64,000 nt of DNA from Klebsiella terrigena (GTDB taxonomy: Bacteria; Pseudomonadota; Gammaproteobacteria; Enterobacterales; Enterobacteriaceae), in the NCBI RefSeq assembly GCF_006539725.1, contig NZ_BJNO01000014.1:62001-126000 (forward strand), given 5' to 3'. Of this stretch, positions 1 to 9,249 are shown piece after piece. Made by a program: the position numbers and the translations under genes. The notes beneath the pieces are model-generated. The model worked only from the letters and a program-made list of their open reading frames with translations. It was not told where the DNA came from and searched no databases. The number at the start of each line of letters is the position of its first letter. Positions within the stretch are counted from its first letter, which is position 1.

Positions 1-285
1 CAGCCGTTTAGCCTGAATGTCGGCCTGCGCGGGGCGCCTGTTCTTAAGATCGTCTGCGACATATCGGTCCACTTTTGCTGAAGGTATGCCGCTATAAAAA
101 CGTTCCTTGCGCCCCGCCGCCATTGCGTTAGGCGAATAATCCCGATGCAGCAAATGCATTTCAGCCTGCCGGGCACGCGGCCCCTGGTTTAGCTTTTTTT
201 CAGCTTTGCTCTGCGCATAAAAGCATTTAACACCCGGCCCTTCGGCTCTTTAGGGTGAGAAAAAAACTCAGGGGAGCAACAACTT
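1..285. other. Intergenic stretch at the left edge
   Basis: I see no supported coding region here. A purine-rich ribosome binding site (GGGGAG, 271-276) lies 9 bases before the ATG at 286 and belongs to the next gene. No clear sigma-70 promoter or terminator could be assigned. Confidence 0.5.
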
Positions 286-1353
286 ATGATGAAAGCATTT
301 TTTAGCCGCACCTTACTGGCGCTGGTTGCCGCCGTGGGCCTGCTGGCCGGCGCGCAGGGCGAGGAGCTGCGCACCATCCGCATCGGCGTGCCGGATCAAA
401 GCGCGGGCAGCAAGCCGTTTATCGAAGGGCCCGTCGGCATGGCGTTTATCCGCCATCAGCTGGAAGCGGTGTTTAAGCCGCAGGGCGTGGAGGTACAGTG
501 GCAGTTTTTCAAAGGCGCAGGCCCGGCGGTGAATGAAGCGCTGGCCAACCGGCAGCTTGATTTTGTCTACCTCGGCGACCTCGCGGCGATTATCGGCAAA
601 GCTAACGGACTCCCAACGCGCCTGCTGTTGGGCAGCCGCGGCTCCGAATCTTACCTCGCGGCCACCACCGCCTCGGGGATTAAAACGCTCGCCGATCTGA
701 AGGGCAAACGGGTGGCCGTCTATCGCGGTACGGCGGATCAGCTGGCCTTCGATCGCGCCCTCCAAACCGTCGGCCTCAACGAGCGCAGCATGCAGGTGAT
801 TAATCTCGACTGGAGCGCCGGCAAAGCCGCGCTGGCGGCCGGCCGCGTCGATGCGGTGTGGGGCGGCGTCTCGCTGCTGGCGCTGCGCGGAGATAAAATA
901 GCGGTGGTGGTGAAGAGCGGCGATTCCGGCCGCCAGAACACCACCCAGGCGGGCTTCCTCGGGACCCAGACCTTTATTACGGCCTGGCCGCAGGCCACCC
1001 AGCAGATTATCGACGTGCTGGTGAAGAACGCCGCTGAAATCAGCGACCCGGCCAACCGGGACGCCTGGGCGGCAGAGATGGCGCAGCAGAGCCAGATCCC
1101 GCAGGCGCTGTTCCTGGAGGAGCTGCAGCCGCAGGATCTTAACTTCAGCACCTCCCCGCGCATCGACCCGTTCCTCACCGACAGCTTTAGCAGCAGCGTC
1201 GGGCAGGCGCACTCCGGCCGCCTGATCCGCAGCGCTTTTGACGTCGGCCAGTGGGCGGACGGGCAGTTTGTTGAACGGGCGCTAAAAACGCAGAGCCTGG
1301 AAAAACGCTGGCCGCAGTACGATGCCAAAGGCCAGGCGCTAAACGGCGCTTAG
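286..1353 (+). CDS. ABC transporter periplasmic substrate-binding protein (SsuA/NMT1-like)
   Basis: This 355-residue protein has a clear Sec signal peptide (about residues 1-25, ending near AGAQGEEL). It is followed by a two-lobed NMT1/THI5/SsuA-type binding fold. Typical segments are the GPAVNEALANRQLDFVYLGD stretch near residues 80-100 and LADLKGKRVAVYRGTAD near 137-153. Such proteins deliver aliphatic sulfonates, taurine, nitrate or thiamine precursors to an ABC permease. No permease or ATPase gene is present beside it, so either the cognate genes lie to the left of the window or it is an orphan. Its stop overlaps the stop region of the convergent LysR gene by four bases, and the LysR protein may control it. 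The ligand cannot be read from sequence. ATG at 286 is preferred because of its good ribosome binding site; ATG at 289 is equally in frame. Confidence 0.85.
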   Translation: MMKAFFSRTLLALVAAVGLLAGAQGEELRTIRIGVPDQSAGSKPFIEGPVGMAFIRHQLEAVFKPQGVEVQWQFFKGAGPAVNEALANRQLDFVYLGDLAAIIGKANGLPTRLLLGSRGSESYLAATTASGIKTLADLKGKRVAVYRGTADQLAFDRALQTVGLNERSMQVINLDWSAGKAALAAGRVDAVWGGVSLLALRGDKIAVVVKSGDSGRQNTTQAGFLGTQTFITAWPQATQQIIDVLVKNAAEISDPANRDAWAAEMAQQSQIPQALFLEELQPQDLNFSTSPRIDPFLTDSFSSSVGQAHSGRLIRSAFDVGQWADGQFVERALKTQSLEKRWPQYDAKGQALNGA

Positions 1354-2294
1354 CCCCTCTCCTCCCGGGCCAGGAGCTGCAGCTGATGCTGGCGGTCGGC
1401 GTGCAGGATAACCTCTATCAGCTTTGCCACCAGCGGCGGCTGCGCGGCGTGAACCGGGGAGATAATCGCAAACCGGGTCTGCATCAGCCGCCACTCGTCC
1501 GGCAGGTCGCTTAGCTCGAGCTTGACCAGCCGGTGGCTGTGCTGGCAAAGCGCGAAGCCGTCTTCGCTGGCGAAGCTTATCGCGTCGGTATGCGCCAGAG
1601 TTGAGAGCAGCGCGTAGATATGGTCGCACTGAATCGCCGGGGCAAAGTCCTGCTGCTGGCTGAGGGTCGCCAGCACTTTGCGCACCCCGGGCGGCAAGTA
1701 CGGCGCGGCAAAAGGATAGCGCAGCATCTCCTGGATAGAGACCGGGCCCCGCTTTGCCAGCGGATGATCGGCGTGGCAAACGAAGAAGCAGCGCTGGGGG
1801 CTGAGCGGCTGGACCCGCAGCTGCGGATCCAGTTCGGCCTGCCAGCTGTCGGCCACCACAAAAGGATACTGCTGGGTGGTGAGCGCATGATGCAGGGCAA
1901 ACCAGTTATCAATCTGAAAGCGCACCCGCGCCTGCGGCAGCAGACGGTGAAACTCGCCAACGGCGGCCGGGATCAGCCGCGCGGAGGGCGCCGGGCCGCA
2001 GCCAAACGCGACCTCGCCGTTTTGCGCATCATCCGCCTCCCGCAGCTGGCTGCTGAGCTCGACGTTCAGCTCCTGAAACCGCCGGGCGTACGGCAGCAGC
2101 TTTTGCCCGTGCAGCGTGAGCGTCGGTAGCCTGCTCTGGCGGTCGAATAGCGGATGACCAACGCTCTGCTCGAGCGCCTGAATGCTGCGGCTGAAGGCCG
2201 ATTGCGACAGGCACACCGCCTCCGCCGCACGATTAAAGGTGCCGTACTCAACCAACGCCACAAAGTTGCGCAGTTGGCGAAAATCCAGATGCAT
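1350..2294 (-). CDS. LysR-family transcriptional regulator
   Basis: This 314-residue protein has a classical LysR architecture. An N-terminal winged helix-turn-helix (residues 1-60: FRQLRNFVALVEYGTFNRAA, then AVCLSQSAFSRSIQALE) is followed by an effector-binding periplasmic-binding-like domain. The usual LysR length is about 300 residues. It is convergent with, and overlaps by four bases, the gene for an ABC substrate-binding protein. That arrangement is unlike the usual divergent LysR/target pair, so regulation of that neighbour is only an inference. Its effector is unknown. Confidence 0.85.
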   Translation of the reverse strand: MHLDFRQLRNFVALVEYGTFNRAAEAVCLSQSAFSRSIQALEQSVGHPLFDRQSRLPTLTLHGQKLLPYARRFQELNVELSSQLREADDAQNGEVAFGCGPAPSARLIPAAVGEFHRLLPQARVRFQIDNWFALHHALTTQQYPFVVADSWQAELDPQLRVQPLSPQRCFFVCHADHPLAKRGPVSIQEMLRYPFAAPYLPPGVRKVLATLSQQQDFAPAIQCDHIYALLSTLAHTDAISFASEDGFALCQHSHRLVKLELSDLPDEWRLMQTRFAIISPVHAAQPPLVAKLIEVILHADRQHQLQLLAREERG

Positions 2295-2621
2295 AGACCC
2301 GCCCGTTTTCTCTTTTTATGCCACAAAAGTACTGGAGGGCGGCCCGGCGGCGCAATGCCGGGATGATGAGGATCTTTCACCTTGCCGTCAGCCGCAATCA
2401 TCGCGCCCGCAAAGTTTCCGTGAAATATTGTTGAATAGTGAAATTATTTATTAATAAATGAGATTGAAAATGTTAACGCCAATATTTCCTGCACCGCCGG
2501 CATGACAAATTATGCGCGCGCCTAACGTAAGGTTTCGTAAATATCAGCTAATCCCATTCTGGCAATATGGTGAATACGCTATAAATAATTCCGTTCTATA
2601 GCTCACTATGAAAATAATGAT
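2295..2621. other. AT-rich intergenic region between lysR and the NlpC-like gene
   Basis: This 327-base stretch becomes strongly AT-rich after about 2430. It separates the divergent lysR and NlpC/P60 genes and must hold both promoters, but I cannot name a specific hexamer pair with confidence. The NlpC-like ATG at 2622 has no obvious Shine-Dalgarno sequence. Confidence 0.4.
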
Positions 2622-3185
2622 ATGACGCCAAAGCTTGTGCACGCCTTATTATTTGTTCCTTTTTTGATTTTGGCAGGATGTTCATCCCCGGCTAAGCACC
2701 CGAAAACCGCGGCCCACCCTGAATATGCCCCCATCGACGGCGGTTCAGATGACCTGATCCCGGTCCTCGCCGCGCTGCACGATCAGATGCATACCTGGCA
2801 CGGAACGCCCTATGAATGGGGCGGCACCGATCAAAGCGGTGTCGACTGCTCCGGCTTCGTCTGGCGCACGCTGAAGGATCGCTTCAACCTGCCGATGGAC
2901 AGGGTCACGACCAAGGAGCTGCTGCGAATGGGCGAGCGGGTCAAGCCACAGCAGCTGCGCCCTGGCGACCTCGTGTTCTTCCGCATTAACGGCGGCATGC
3001 ACGTCGGCTTCTACGACACCAACCACGATTTTCTCCACGCCTCGGCAAGCCAGGGCGTAATGCGCTCCTCGCTGGACAATCCGTACTGGAAGTCGGCTTT
3101 CTATCAGGCGCGCCGCCTGCCGAAAGAGTATAACGCTCAGATAACGATGAACGACGATCGCCGGCACCTGGCTAAAAACCGCTAA
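2622..3185 (+). CDS. NlpC/P60-family lipoprotein, probable murein endopeptidase
   Basis: This 187-residue protein begins with a lipoprotein signal (LILAGC lipobox, Cys at about residue 20). It continues with an NlpC/P60 cysteine-peptidase domain. The catalytic Cys is in GVDCSGFVW (about residue 73), the GDLVFFR strand follows, and the catalytic His is in GGMHVGFYD (about 127); a second His in FLHASASQGVMRSS is also typical. It resembles E. coli NlpC closely in the catalytic core but sits beside phoE, not at the nlpC locus, so it is probably a paralogue. The family cleaves peptide cross-links in peptidoglycan; the exact bond is not deducible. It ends at a strong bidirectional terminator shared with convergent phoE. 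Confidence 0.85.
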   Translation: MTPKLVHALLFVPFLILAGCSSPAKHPKTAAHPEYAPIDGGSDDLIPVLAALHDQMHTWHGTPYEWGGTDQSGVDCSGFVWRTLKDRFNLPMDRVTTKELLRMGERVKPQQLRPGDLVFFRINGGMHVGFYDTNHDFLHASASQGVMRSSLDNPYWKSAFYQARRLPKEYNAQITMNDDRRHLAKNR

Positions 3186-3200
3186 TGCCGAATAAGAAAA

Positions 3201-3230
3201 AGCCGCTGCGCAAAACGCAGCGGCTTTTTT
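3201..3230. terminator. Bidirectional rho-independent terminator between the NlpC-like gene and phoE
   Basis: A perfect 10-bp stem (3201-3210 with 3216-3225, AGCCGCTGCG) has a 5-base loop, A residues on the left and a T6 run on the right. It can therefore end both converging transcripts. Confidence 0.9.
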
Positions 3231-3272
3231 ACCCTCTACCCGGCAGCGCTCGCTGGCCGGGGGTCAGGATAA

Positions 3273-4325
3273 TCAGAACTGGTAGGTCATGCCCAGGGCA
3301 ACGATGTCGTCATCATTGATCGCCAGCTTGTTATCGCTCTTCAGCTGGTTGATTTTATAATCAACGAAGGCGTTCATGTTTTTGTTGAAGTAGTAGGTCA
3401 GGCCGACGTCGATATAGTTGACCAGGTCTTCGCTACCCACGCCTTCGATATCCTTACCTTTAGACAGCACGTAGCCCAGAGACGGACGCAGGCCGAAGTC
3501 GAACTGGTACTGTGCCACCGCTTCAAAGTTCTGCGCTTTCGTCGCAAAACCGCCGCTGATCGGGGTCATTTTGCGGGTTTCAGAATACATGGTCGCCAGG
3601 TAGATATTGTTGGCGTCATATTTCAGGCCGGTAGCCCAGGCTTCCGCTTTTTTACCCACGCCGCGCGCCAGCTGGTTCTGCGCGTCAGTACGGTCAGAGC
3701 TGGTGTAGGCTGCGCTGATGGCGAAATCGCTGCCGCCGAAGTCATAGCTTAAAGATGTGCCGAAGCCGTCGCCGTTCTGTTTCTTGGCTTCGCGACCTTC
3801 GTTTTTACCCTGATACTGGAGGGTCAGATCCAGACCATCAACCACGCCGAAGAAGTCGGTATTGCGGTAGGTTGCCAGGCCGCTGGAGCGCTTGGTCATG
3901 AAGTTATCGGTCTGTGCGGAAGAGTCGCCGCCGAATTCCGGGAACATATCGGTCCAGGCTTCAACGTCGTACAGCGCGCCGAGGTTACGGCCGTAGTCGA
4001 AGGAGCCGAAGTCCTTCAGTTTTACGCCAGCAAACGCCAGACGAGTCTTCTGGGAAGAGTCGCTTTCGGTTTTGTTGCCGGAGAATTCGGATTCCCAGCG
4101 ACCGTAGCCGGTCAGCTGGTCGTTAATCTGGGTTTCGCCTTTGATGCCGAAACGAACGTAGGTCTGGTCGCCGTCCTTGCTGTCATAGTCGCTAAAATAG
4201 TGCATCGCTTTGACTTTGCCGTACACGTCCAGCTTATTGCCGTTTTTGTTGAAAACTTCAGCTGCCTGAGTAGCCGAAGAAGCAATAAGACCCATCATCA
4301 TTAATGCCAGTGAGCTCTTTTTCAT
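3273..4325 (-). CDS. phoE: Outer-membrane phosphoporin PhoE
   Basis: This 350-residue trimeric general porin of the OmpC/OmpF/PhoE family has a 21-residue signal peptide (ending [10 protein letters not shown]), beta strands throughout, and a C-terminal Phe (GMTYQF) required for BAM recognition. The sequence matches E. coli PhoE almost position for position, including the [18 protein letters not shown] loop that distinguishes PhoE from OmpC/F. PhoE is an anion-preferring pore induced under phosphate starvation by PhoBR. It is divergent from proB, as in E. coli. Candidate Pho boxes lie in the 288-base divergent region. Unlike in E. coli, crl is not on the other side. Confidence 0.97.
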   Translation of the reverse strand: MKKSSLALMMMGLIASSATQAAEVFNKNGNKLDVYGKVKAMHYFSDYDSKDGDQTYVRFGIKGETQINDQLTGYGRWESEFSGNKTESDSSQKTRLAFAGVKLKDFGSFDYGRNLGALYDVEAWTDMFPEFGGDSSAQTDNFMTKRSSGLATYRNTDFFGVVDGLDLTLQYQGKNEGREAKKQNGDGFGTSLSYDFGGSDFAISAAYTSSDRTDAQNQLARGVGKKAEAWATGLKYDANNIYLATMYSETRKMTPISGGFATKAQNFEAVAQYQFDFGLRPSLGYVLSKGKDIEGVGSEDLVNYIDVGLTYYFNKNMNAFVDYKINQLKSDNKLAINDDDIVALGMTYQF

Positions 4326-4410
4326 TATTCAGTCCTGGTGATTTATTTATACGCGCTAATCAATTCCGGGCGAACGCCCCGTGAAAACAGGAGGTTTTTT
4401 AACGCTCCAG

Positions 4411-4430
4411 TATTAAAAATTTATGACAAT
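4411..4430 (-). promoter_or_regulatory. Candidate Pho box reading toward phoE
   Basis: Read on the minus strand this gives TTGTCATAAATTTTTAATA. The first half matches the Pho box repeat (CTGTCAT) well and the second half is weak. It lies about 90 bases upstream of the phoE ATG. Assignment rests on motif resemblance and on the known PhoB control of phoE. Confidence 0.5.
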
Positions 4431-4466
4431 GTGGAACTTTTTATAAAAAAGGGTATTTAAATGTAT

Positions 4467-4485
4467 CTGTCATAAAATTGTCATC
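4467..4485 (+). promoter_or_regulatory. Strong Pho box match in the phoE-proB divergent region
   Basis: CTGTCATAAAATTGTCATC matches the PhoB consensus of two CTGTCAT-like repeats 11 bp apart nearly perfectly. It is oriented toward proB, opposite to phoE. It may act as an upstream PhoB site for phoE in inverted orientation, or it could affect proB. Confidence 0.65.
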
Positions 4486-4613
4486 ATCCCTCTCCAGAAT
4501 GCCCGATCCCGCGCAATAAAACGGCGCGCTAAAAACGCCGCGGTTGGCAAGCGGCCTGAGTCCTGTTACAACATCACCTCGATATCGATATTCCTTTTGA
4601 ACGGCAGAGAATC

Positions 4614-5717
4614 ATGAGTGATAGCCAGACGCTGGTGGTAAAACTGGGCACCAGTGTTTTAACGGGCGGATCCCGCCGCCTGAACCGCGCCCATATCGTC
4701 GAATTAGTGCGCCAGTGCGCGCAGCTGCACGCCATGGGCCACCGCATTGTTATTGTGACCTCCGGGGCCATCGCCGCCGGTCGTGAGCACCTCGGCTACC
4801 CGGAACTTCCCGCGACGATTGCGTCGAAACAGCTGCTGGCGGCGGTAGGACAGAGCCGTCTGATCCAGCTGTGGGAACAGCTGTTTTCCATTTATGGTAT
4901 CCACGTCGGCCAGATGCTGCTGACCCGCGCGGATATGGAAGACCGCGAGCGTTTCCTTAACGCCCGCGACACCCTGCGCGCCCTGCTGGATAACAACATC
5001 GTGCCGGTCATTAATGAAAATGACGCCGTGGCCACCGCCGAGATTAAAGTCGGCGATAACGATAATCTTTCGGCGCTGGCCGCTATTCTTGCCGGCGCAG
5101 ATAAGCTGCTGCTGCTGACGGATCAGCAGGGCCTGTTCACCGCCGACCCGCGCAATAATCCGCAGGCCGAGCTCATTACGGACGTGCACGGTATTGACGA
5201 CGCCCTGCGCGCAATTGCCGGCGACAGCGTTTCCGGACTCGGCACCGGCGGGATGGGCACCAAGCTGCAGGCCGCCGACGTCGCCTGCCGTGCGGGCATC
5301 GATACCATCATTGCCGCGGGCAGCCGTCCTGGGGTAATTGGCGACGTGATGCAGGGCGTATCGGTCGGTACGCGTTTTCACGCGCAGGAGTCGCCGCTTG
5401 AGAACCGCAAGCGCTGGATTTTCGGCGCTCCGCCGGCGGGAGAACTCACCGTCGATGCCGGTGCGGTGCAGGCGATTCTTGAACGAGGCAGCTCGCTGCT
5501 GCCGAAAGGTATTAAAGTCGTGACCGGCAACTTCTCGCGCGGCGAAGTTATCCGCATCCGCAATAGCGACGGCCGCGACATTGCTCACGGCGTTAGCCGT
5601 TACAACAGCGATGCGCTGCGCCTGATTGCCGGCCAGCACTCGCAGCAGATTGACGCGATCCTCGGCTATGAGTATGGCCCGGTCGCCGTCCATCGTGACG
5701 ATATGATTATCCGTTAA
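4614..5717 (+). CDS. proB: Glutamate 5-kinase
   Basis: ProB (367 residues, the usual length) phosphorylates L-glutamate, the first and feedback-inhibited step of proline biosynthesis, in the cytoplasm. The N-terminal amino-acid-kinase domain carries [10 protein letters not shown] near the start, the substrate segment [10 protein letters not shown] near residue 130, and GTGGMGTK near 210. A C-terminal PUA domain covers about 275-367. The ATG at 4614 matches the E. coli start ([14 protein letters not shown]). It is 10 bases upstream of proA, so the two form the standard proBA operon. The two enzymes channel the labile glutamyl phosphate. Confidence 0.98.
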   Translation: MSDSQTLVVKLGTSVLTGGSRRLNRAHIVELVRQCAQLHAMGHRIVIVTSGAIAAGREHLGYPELPATIASKQLLAAVGQSRLIQLWEQLFSIYGIHVGQMLLTRADMEDRERFLNARDTLRALLDNNIVPVINENDAVATAEIKVGDNDNLSALAAILAGADKLLLLTDQQGLFTADPRNNPQAELITDVHGIDDALRAIAGDSVSGLGTGGMGTKLQAADVACRAGIDTIIAAGSRPGVIGDVMQGVSVGTRFHAQESPLENRKRWIFGAPPAGELTVDAGAVQAILERGSSLLPKGIKVVTGNFSRGEVIRIRNSDGRDIAHGVSRYNSDALRLIAGQHSQQIDAILGYEYGPVAVHRDDMIIR

Positions 5718-5727
5718 GGAGCTGAAA

Positions 5728-6981
5728 ATGCTGGAACAAATGGGCATAGCTGCCAAGGCGGCCTCTTACAAACTCGCGCTGCTTTCCAGCCGCGAAAAGA
5801 ACCGGGTGCTGGAGAAGATTGCCGACTATCTGCAGGCCGAGACCGAGACTATTCTGCAGGCTAACGCCGAGGATCTGGCGGAAGCTCGCGCCAACGGCCT
5901 GAGCGAAGCCATGCTCGATCGCCTGGCGCTCACGCCGGCGCGCCTCGACGGGATAGCCAACGACGTTCGCCAGGTGTGCAGCCTGGCCGATCCGGTGGGT
6001 CAGGTCATCGACGGCGGGCTGCTCGACAGCGGCCTGCGTATTGAACGCCGTCGCGTTCCGCTGGGCGTCATCGGCGTTATCTACGAAGCGCGCCCAAACG
6101 TCACCGTCGACGTCGCCTCCCTGTGCCTGAAAACCGGCAACGCGGCGATTCTGCGCGGCGGGAAAGAAACCTGGCGTACCAACGCCGCGACGGTGAAGGT
6201 TATCCAGCTGGCGCTGGAAGAGTGTGGCCTGCCGGCCGCTGCGGTCCAGGCGATTGAGAGCCCAGACCGGGCGCTGGTCGGCGAGCTGCTGAAGATGGAT
6301 AAGTATATCGATATGCTGATCCCTCGCGGCGGCGCGGGCCTGCATAAGCTGTGCCGCGAGCAGTCAACGATCCCGGTCATCACCGGCGGCATTGGCGTGT
6401 GCCATATCTTTGTTGATGAGTCCGCCGAGATTGAGCCGGCGCTGAAGATCCTCGTCAACGCTAAAACCCAGCGGCCAAGCACCTGCAACACCGTCGAAAC
6501 CCTGCTGGTGCATGAGAACATCGCCGGGCGTTTCCTGCCTGCGCTGAGCAAGCAGATGGCGGAAAGCGGCGTGACGCTGCACGCTGACGCGCGATCGCTG
6601 CCGGTACTGCAGAACGGCCCGGCGAGCGTAGAGCCGGTGAAGGCCGAGCAGTACGACGACGAGTTTCTGTCGCTGGATCTGAACGTCAAAGTCGTTGCCG
6701 GCCTCGACGACGCCATTGCGCATATCCGCCAGCACGGTACCCAGCACTCGGATGCCATCCTCACCCGCACCCTGAGCCACGCGAATCGTTTTATCAACGA
6801 GGTGGACTCTTCTGCGGTGTACGTGAATGCCTCCACCCGCTTCACCGACGGCGGCCAGTTTGGTCTCGGCGCGGAGGTGGCGGTCAGCACCCAGAAGCTG
6901 CACGCGCGCGGCCCGATGGGCCTTGAAGCGTTGACGACCTATAAGTGGATTGGTTTCGGCGACGATACCATTCGTGCTTAA
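5728..6981 (+). CDS. proA: Gamma-glutamyl phosphate reductase
   Basis: ProA (417 residues, full length) reduces gamma-glutamyl phosphate with NADPH to glutamate semialdehyde, the second step of proline synthesis. It belongs to the aldehyde dehydrogenase superfamily. The catalytic Cys lies in the conserved [13 protein letters not shown] segment (about residues 250-262) and the cofactor region includes [14 protein letters not shown] Shine-Dalgarno GGAG lies just after the proB stop. After its stop comes a 9-bp inverted repeat (GGGTGATGC at 6989-6997 with GCATCACCC at 7032-7040) with a long loop, and then thrW. Confidence 0.98.
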   Translation: MLEQMGIAAKAASYKLALLSSREKNRVLEKIADYLQAETETILQANAEDLAEARANGLSEAMLDRLALTPARLDGIANDVRQVCSLADPVGQVIDGGLLDSGLRIERRRVPLGVIGVIYEARPNVTVDVASLCLKTGNAAILRGGKETWRTNAATVKVIQLALEECGLPAAAVQAIESPDRALVGELLKMDKYIDMLIPRGGAGLHKLCREQSTIPVITGGIGVCHIFVDESAEIEPALKILVNAKTQRPSTCNTVETLLVHENIAGRFLPALSKQMAESGVTLHADARSLPVLQNGPASVEPVKAEQYDDEFLSLDLNVKVVAGLDDAIAHIRQHGTQHSDAILTRTLSHANRFINEVDSSAVYVNASTRFTDGGQFGLGAEVAVSTQKLHARGPMGLEALTTYKWIGFGDDTIRA

Positions 6982-7096
6982 AGCCAGACGGGTGATGCAA
7001 AAGTAGCCGGTTGATTCATAAGGCCATTGACGCATCACCCACTTAGTTTTAACCTTTTACCCCGTGATTCACCCCGGTGAACGCATCCTCTTCAGG

Positions 7097-7169
7097 GCCG
7101 ATATAGCTCAGTTGGTAGAGCAGCGCATTCGTAATGCGAAGGTCGTAGGTTCGACTCCTATTATCGGCA
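7097..7169 (+). tRNA. thrW: tRNA-Thr (anticodon CGU)
   Basis: The 73-base cloverleaf starts GCCGATATAGCTCAG, has anticodon loop ATTCGTAAT and T-arm GGTTCGACTCC, and is identical in sequence to E. coli thrW as I recall it. It is the attachment gene for an integrative element. The gene after integration is followed by CTC rather than the encoded CCA; a CCA follows the right-hand att copy instead (19579-19581 region). The tRNA in this strain therefore depends on CCA addition by nucleotidyltransferase. Confidence 0.97.
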
Positions 7170-7170
7170 C
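7138..7170. repeat. Left attachment repeat (attL) in thrW
   Basis: These 33 bases (from GAAGGTCGTAGG to TTATCGGCAC) are the 3' part of thrW. They are repeated exactly at 19548-19580 and mark the left boundary of the integrated element. Confidence 0.95.
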
Positions 7171-7826
7171 TCACACATCAAAATCCTTATAAATAAATCA
7201 CTTGCAGAGATTTCATCTCTCAATGTACGATCTTTTTATCAGTGATTCTTTCAGTAACAGTTGCCGCTGTGGTTAATAGTGGCAATTGGGATGTTAACTC
7301 ATAGCGGCGTGTCGTTTCCAGGCTCAAACACGAACAAAGTGTGAACAGTCGCATCGTTCCGCCAACAACTTGAAGCCGATGACGTTGCCAGCGTCTCTAA
7401 TCCTTTCCCAGAACCCTTGTCAATGTGGCTCGCGCTTCGTGCGGCGCTCCATGATGCAACACGTCGAGATGACGTTGCAGCGAATAAACAGGCGTAATGT
7501 TGGGAAGACTAACCGGATCGGGAAAGAATCCGGCTCTGCCACGGTTTCAGCCACCGGATCACAACGGCTACCTGATAAGAAGCCATGACAAGGCATCATC
7601 ATTCCCGCGAGGGGATCACATATCGCTCGTTTCTCCCTGTGAAGGGATAAGGGCTAACTGCGGAAGTCGCTATGCTCCGCCTCTCCTTATGTGCCCAACA
7701 CGGCACGCAATGGTCACTTATTGGGTGTCGAACCCGTTTTCAGTGACATTTTGCAGGTTTACTTATCAGTGAGATTTTTTATAGCCTGCCTTTGTGGCCC
7801 AACAGCGGGCCGAACTGGAGGCAATC
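7171..7826. other. Non-coding left end of the element
   Basis: These 656 bases follow attL. Short open frames occur on both strands, but none has a ribosome binding site plus plausible composition. It may hold integrase arm sites or the far-end regulatory region; I see no clear motif. Confidence 0.4.
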
Positions 7827-7979
7827 ATGGCGAAGAATGCAGCAGCAACCAAACGCAACAACCGTAAAATTCACGCCCGTAAGTTTCTGGCAACACCGGA
7901 GGGCAAAGCCTGGCTGGAACGGAAGAAGGCAGAAGAGGCGGAGTTGAAGATGGTCGCAGAAGCCAGGCAATTTATCTGA
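7827..7979 (+). CDS. Small basic protein of unknown function (50 aa)
   Basis: The frame encodes 50 residues, MAKNAAATKRNNRKIHARKF and onward, rich in Lys, Arg and Glu, with a charged amphipathic helix at 30-45. A strong Shine-Dalgarno GGAGG (7817-7821) lies 5 bases before the ATG, which supports translation. It is a longer frame's internal start; the upstream in-frame codons have no such signal. I do not recognise a family. High charge and small size fit a nucleic-acid-binding or modulator protein, but that is a guess. It is the first gene inside attL. Confidence 0.55.
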   Translation: MAKNAAATKRNNRKIHARKFLATPEGKAWLERKKAEEAELKMVAEARQFI

Positions 7980-8067
7980 TTGCTATGAACCGCAAAGAGA
8001 CCGATCATGGTTCTATGCGGGTTGTTATAGCTGATGAAAATTCAGGCTGCGTTGACCTGCGTAGCCG

Positions 8068-8856
8068 TCATGGTGCTATATGGTCGGCATTTCTTTTTTC
8101 ATTCTTCTTTTTGATTCTTTTTACCAACGGATTTAGCCACTCTGGCTCATCAGTGAGATCTGACGAATAACAATATTCTGGGACTGCTTTCCAAAATGCT
8201 GTTATTGCGTCGGCAAACTCGACAAATTGCTTTTCTGTGATCTGGAGATCATCATGGTTCGGTACATTCTGAATACCTCGAAGTCCAGTAGGATGAGGAT
8301 AATACTCTGGATGAGATAATGATAAGGTTTGATGAGACTCTCCATCACCATGCTTGTAAACATTCACGACCAAATTACAGGCTTTGATCTTTTCACCATA
8401 TTCAGTTCCGTTGATTCTGAGTCCAATCCATTCAAGGAACTTAATAAGTTGATTGAATGTGAAACCCCAAATCATAGGGGTGATGATATCTCTTTCACAC
8501 CAATGGCTTAACTCTTTGATAGTATGTTCTCGCAGCCTTTTATCAAACTGGTGATACATGCCTGCTGTTACAGCCAACAGTACGGAGTTTTGCATCTCCA
8601 TCAGAGACCATACATAGCTGACCCCTTCTTGATACGCTTGCTCATAAGCCGCCATCGGATCATCATAATCAGGGTTAAAATGTTCAGCGGATGACTCGAG
8701 GGATTGTTCTTCTCTTTTTTCCGCTTCTTTATCCAAATCCTCGAACTGCGATAAAAGCCTACGTCTTGCTTCTGAAACATAGAATTCATGCGGTTCAAGG
8801 AAATATGGCAGATCCATCTTTGCGAGCCAGAATGTGACGAAGTTATCGGATGGCAT
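8068..8856 (-). CDS. Hypothetical cargo protein with HEPN-like KHG motif
   Basis: From the ATG at 8856, preceded by GGGGA, this encodes 262 residues; the frame stays open to 9003 but the extension lacks a ribosome binding site. There is no signal peptide or membrane segment. The N-terminal half is acidic and probably coiled (residues 25-60, rich in Glu/Arg). The C-terminal half contains NLVVNVYKHGDGESH, resembling the Asn-x-x-Lys-His-Gly pattern of HEPN and some Abi-type proteins. A very basic tail (RIKKKNEKR) ends it. The gene is visibly AT-richer than the flanking core genes and lies alone on the minus strand near attL, where satellites often carry phage-defence cargo. A defence role is inference; the protein family is not recognised. 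Confidence 0.6.
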   Translation of the reverse strand: MPSDNFVTFWLAKMDLPYFLEPHEFYVSEARRRLLSQFEDLDKEAEKREEQSLESSAEHFNPDYDDPMAAYEQAYQEGVSYVWSLMEMQNSVLLAVTAGMYHQFDKRLREHTIKELSHWCERDIITPMIWGFTFNQLIKFLEWIGLRINGTEYGEKIKACNLVVNVYKHGDGESHQTLSLSHPEYYPHPTGLRGIQNVPNHDDLQITEKQFVEFADAITAFWKAVPEYCYSSDLTDEPEWLNPLVKRIKKKNEKRNADHIAP

Positions 8857-9021
8857 ATCTTCCCCGGTAATGTAGGTAAACAGTTTGGATTTTATTTTAC
8901 ATTCAGCGATACAAAAATTCCTGAACTGATGTGTCGGAATTGTCATTTGGTATGAAGTGCGATAAAAGGGTAAAATTCGTACTGTGCGCTTTAAGAGAAA
9001 CATCCATAAAATGAGGTGGTT

Positions 9022-9249
9022 ATGAGTGAACGCTACGAATTCTTACCCGGTTGCTTCCTGACAGTTTCAATCTCTTCGGGATATTTTACCGTCATCCTTG
9101 CTGGTTCGCTTCCTCCTGTTGCCCCTGGTGCTGTTCATGCGGATAATATCGCGCAAATCATAGGCATACTTGATTCGTACTTTCAATTGACTTACTCGCA
9201 GCGTCAAGGGATTGCTGATCATCTTAGCTCCCAGGGGATCGAACCGTGA
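9022..9249 (+). CDS. Hypothetical protein (75 aa) in a two-gene cargo unit
   Basis: ATG at 9022 is preferred over the GTG at 9016 because GAGG (9013-9016) is correctly spaced for it. The product is a small hydrophobic-rich protein without recognised motif; residues 10-35 contain a moderately hydrophobic, Pro-rich segment. Its stop overlaps the GTG start of the next gene (GTGA), so the two are translationally coupled and probably act together. It is divergent from the 262-aa cargo gene and they share an upstream region. Confidence 0.6.
   Translation: MSERYEFLPGCFLTVSISSGYFTVILAGSLPPVAPGAVHADNIAQIIGILDSYFQLTYSQRQGIADHLSSQGIEP

Noticed and set aside
4704..5756. Long minus-strand open frame over proB
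   Set aside because: Shadow of the proB codon bias in GC-rich DNA; proB itself is full length and conserved.
7370..7772. Overlapping short frames on both strands after attL
   Set aside because: None has a start signal or protein-like pattern; treated as non-coding.
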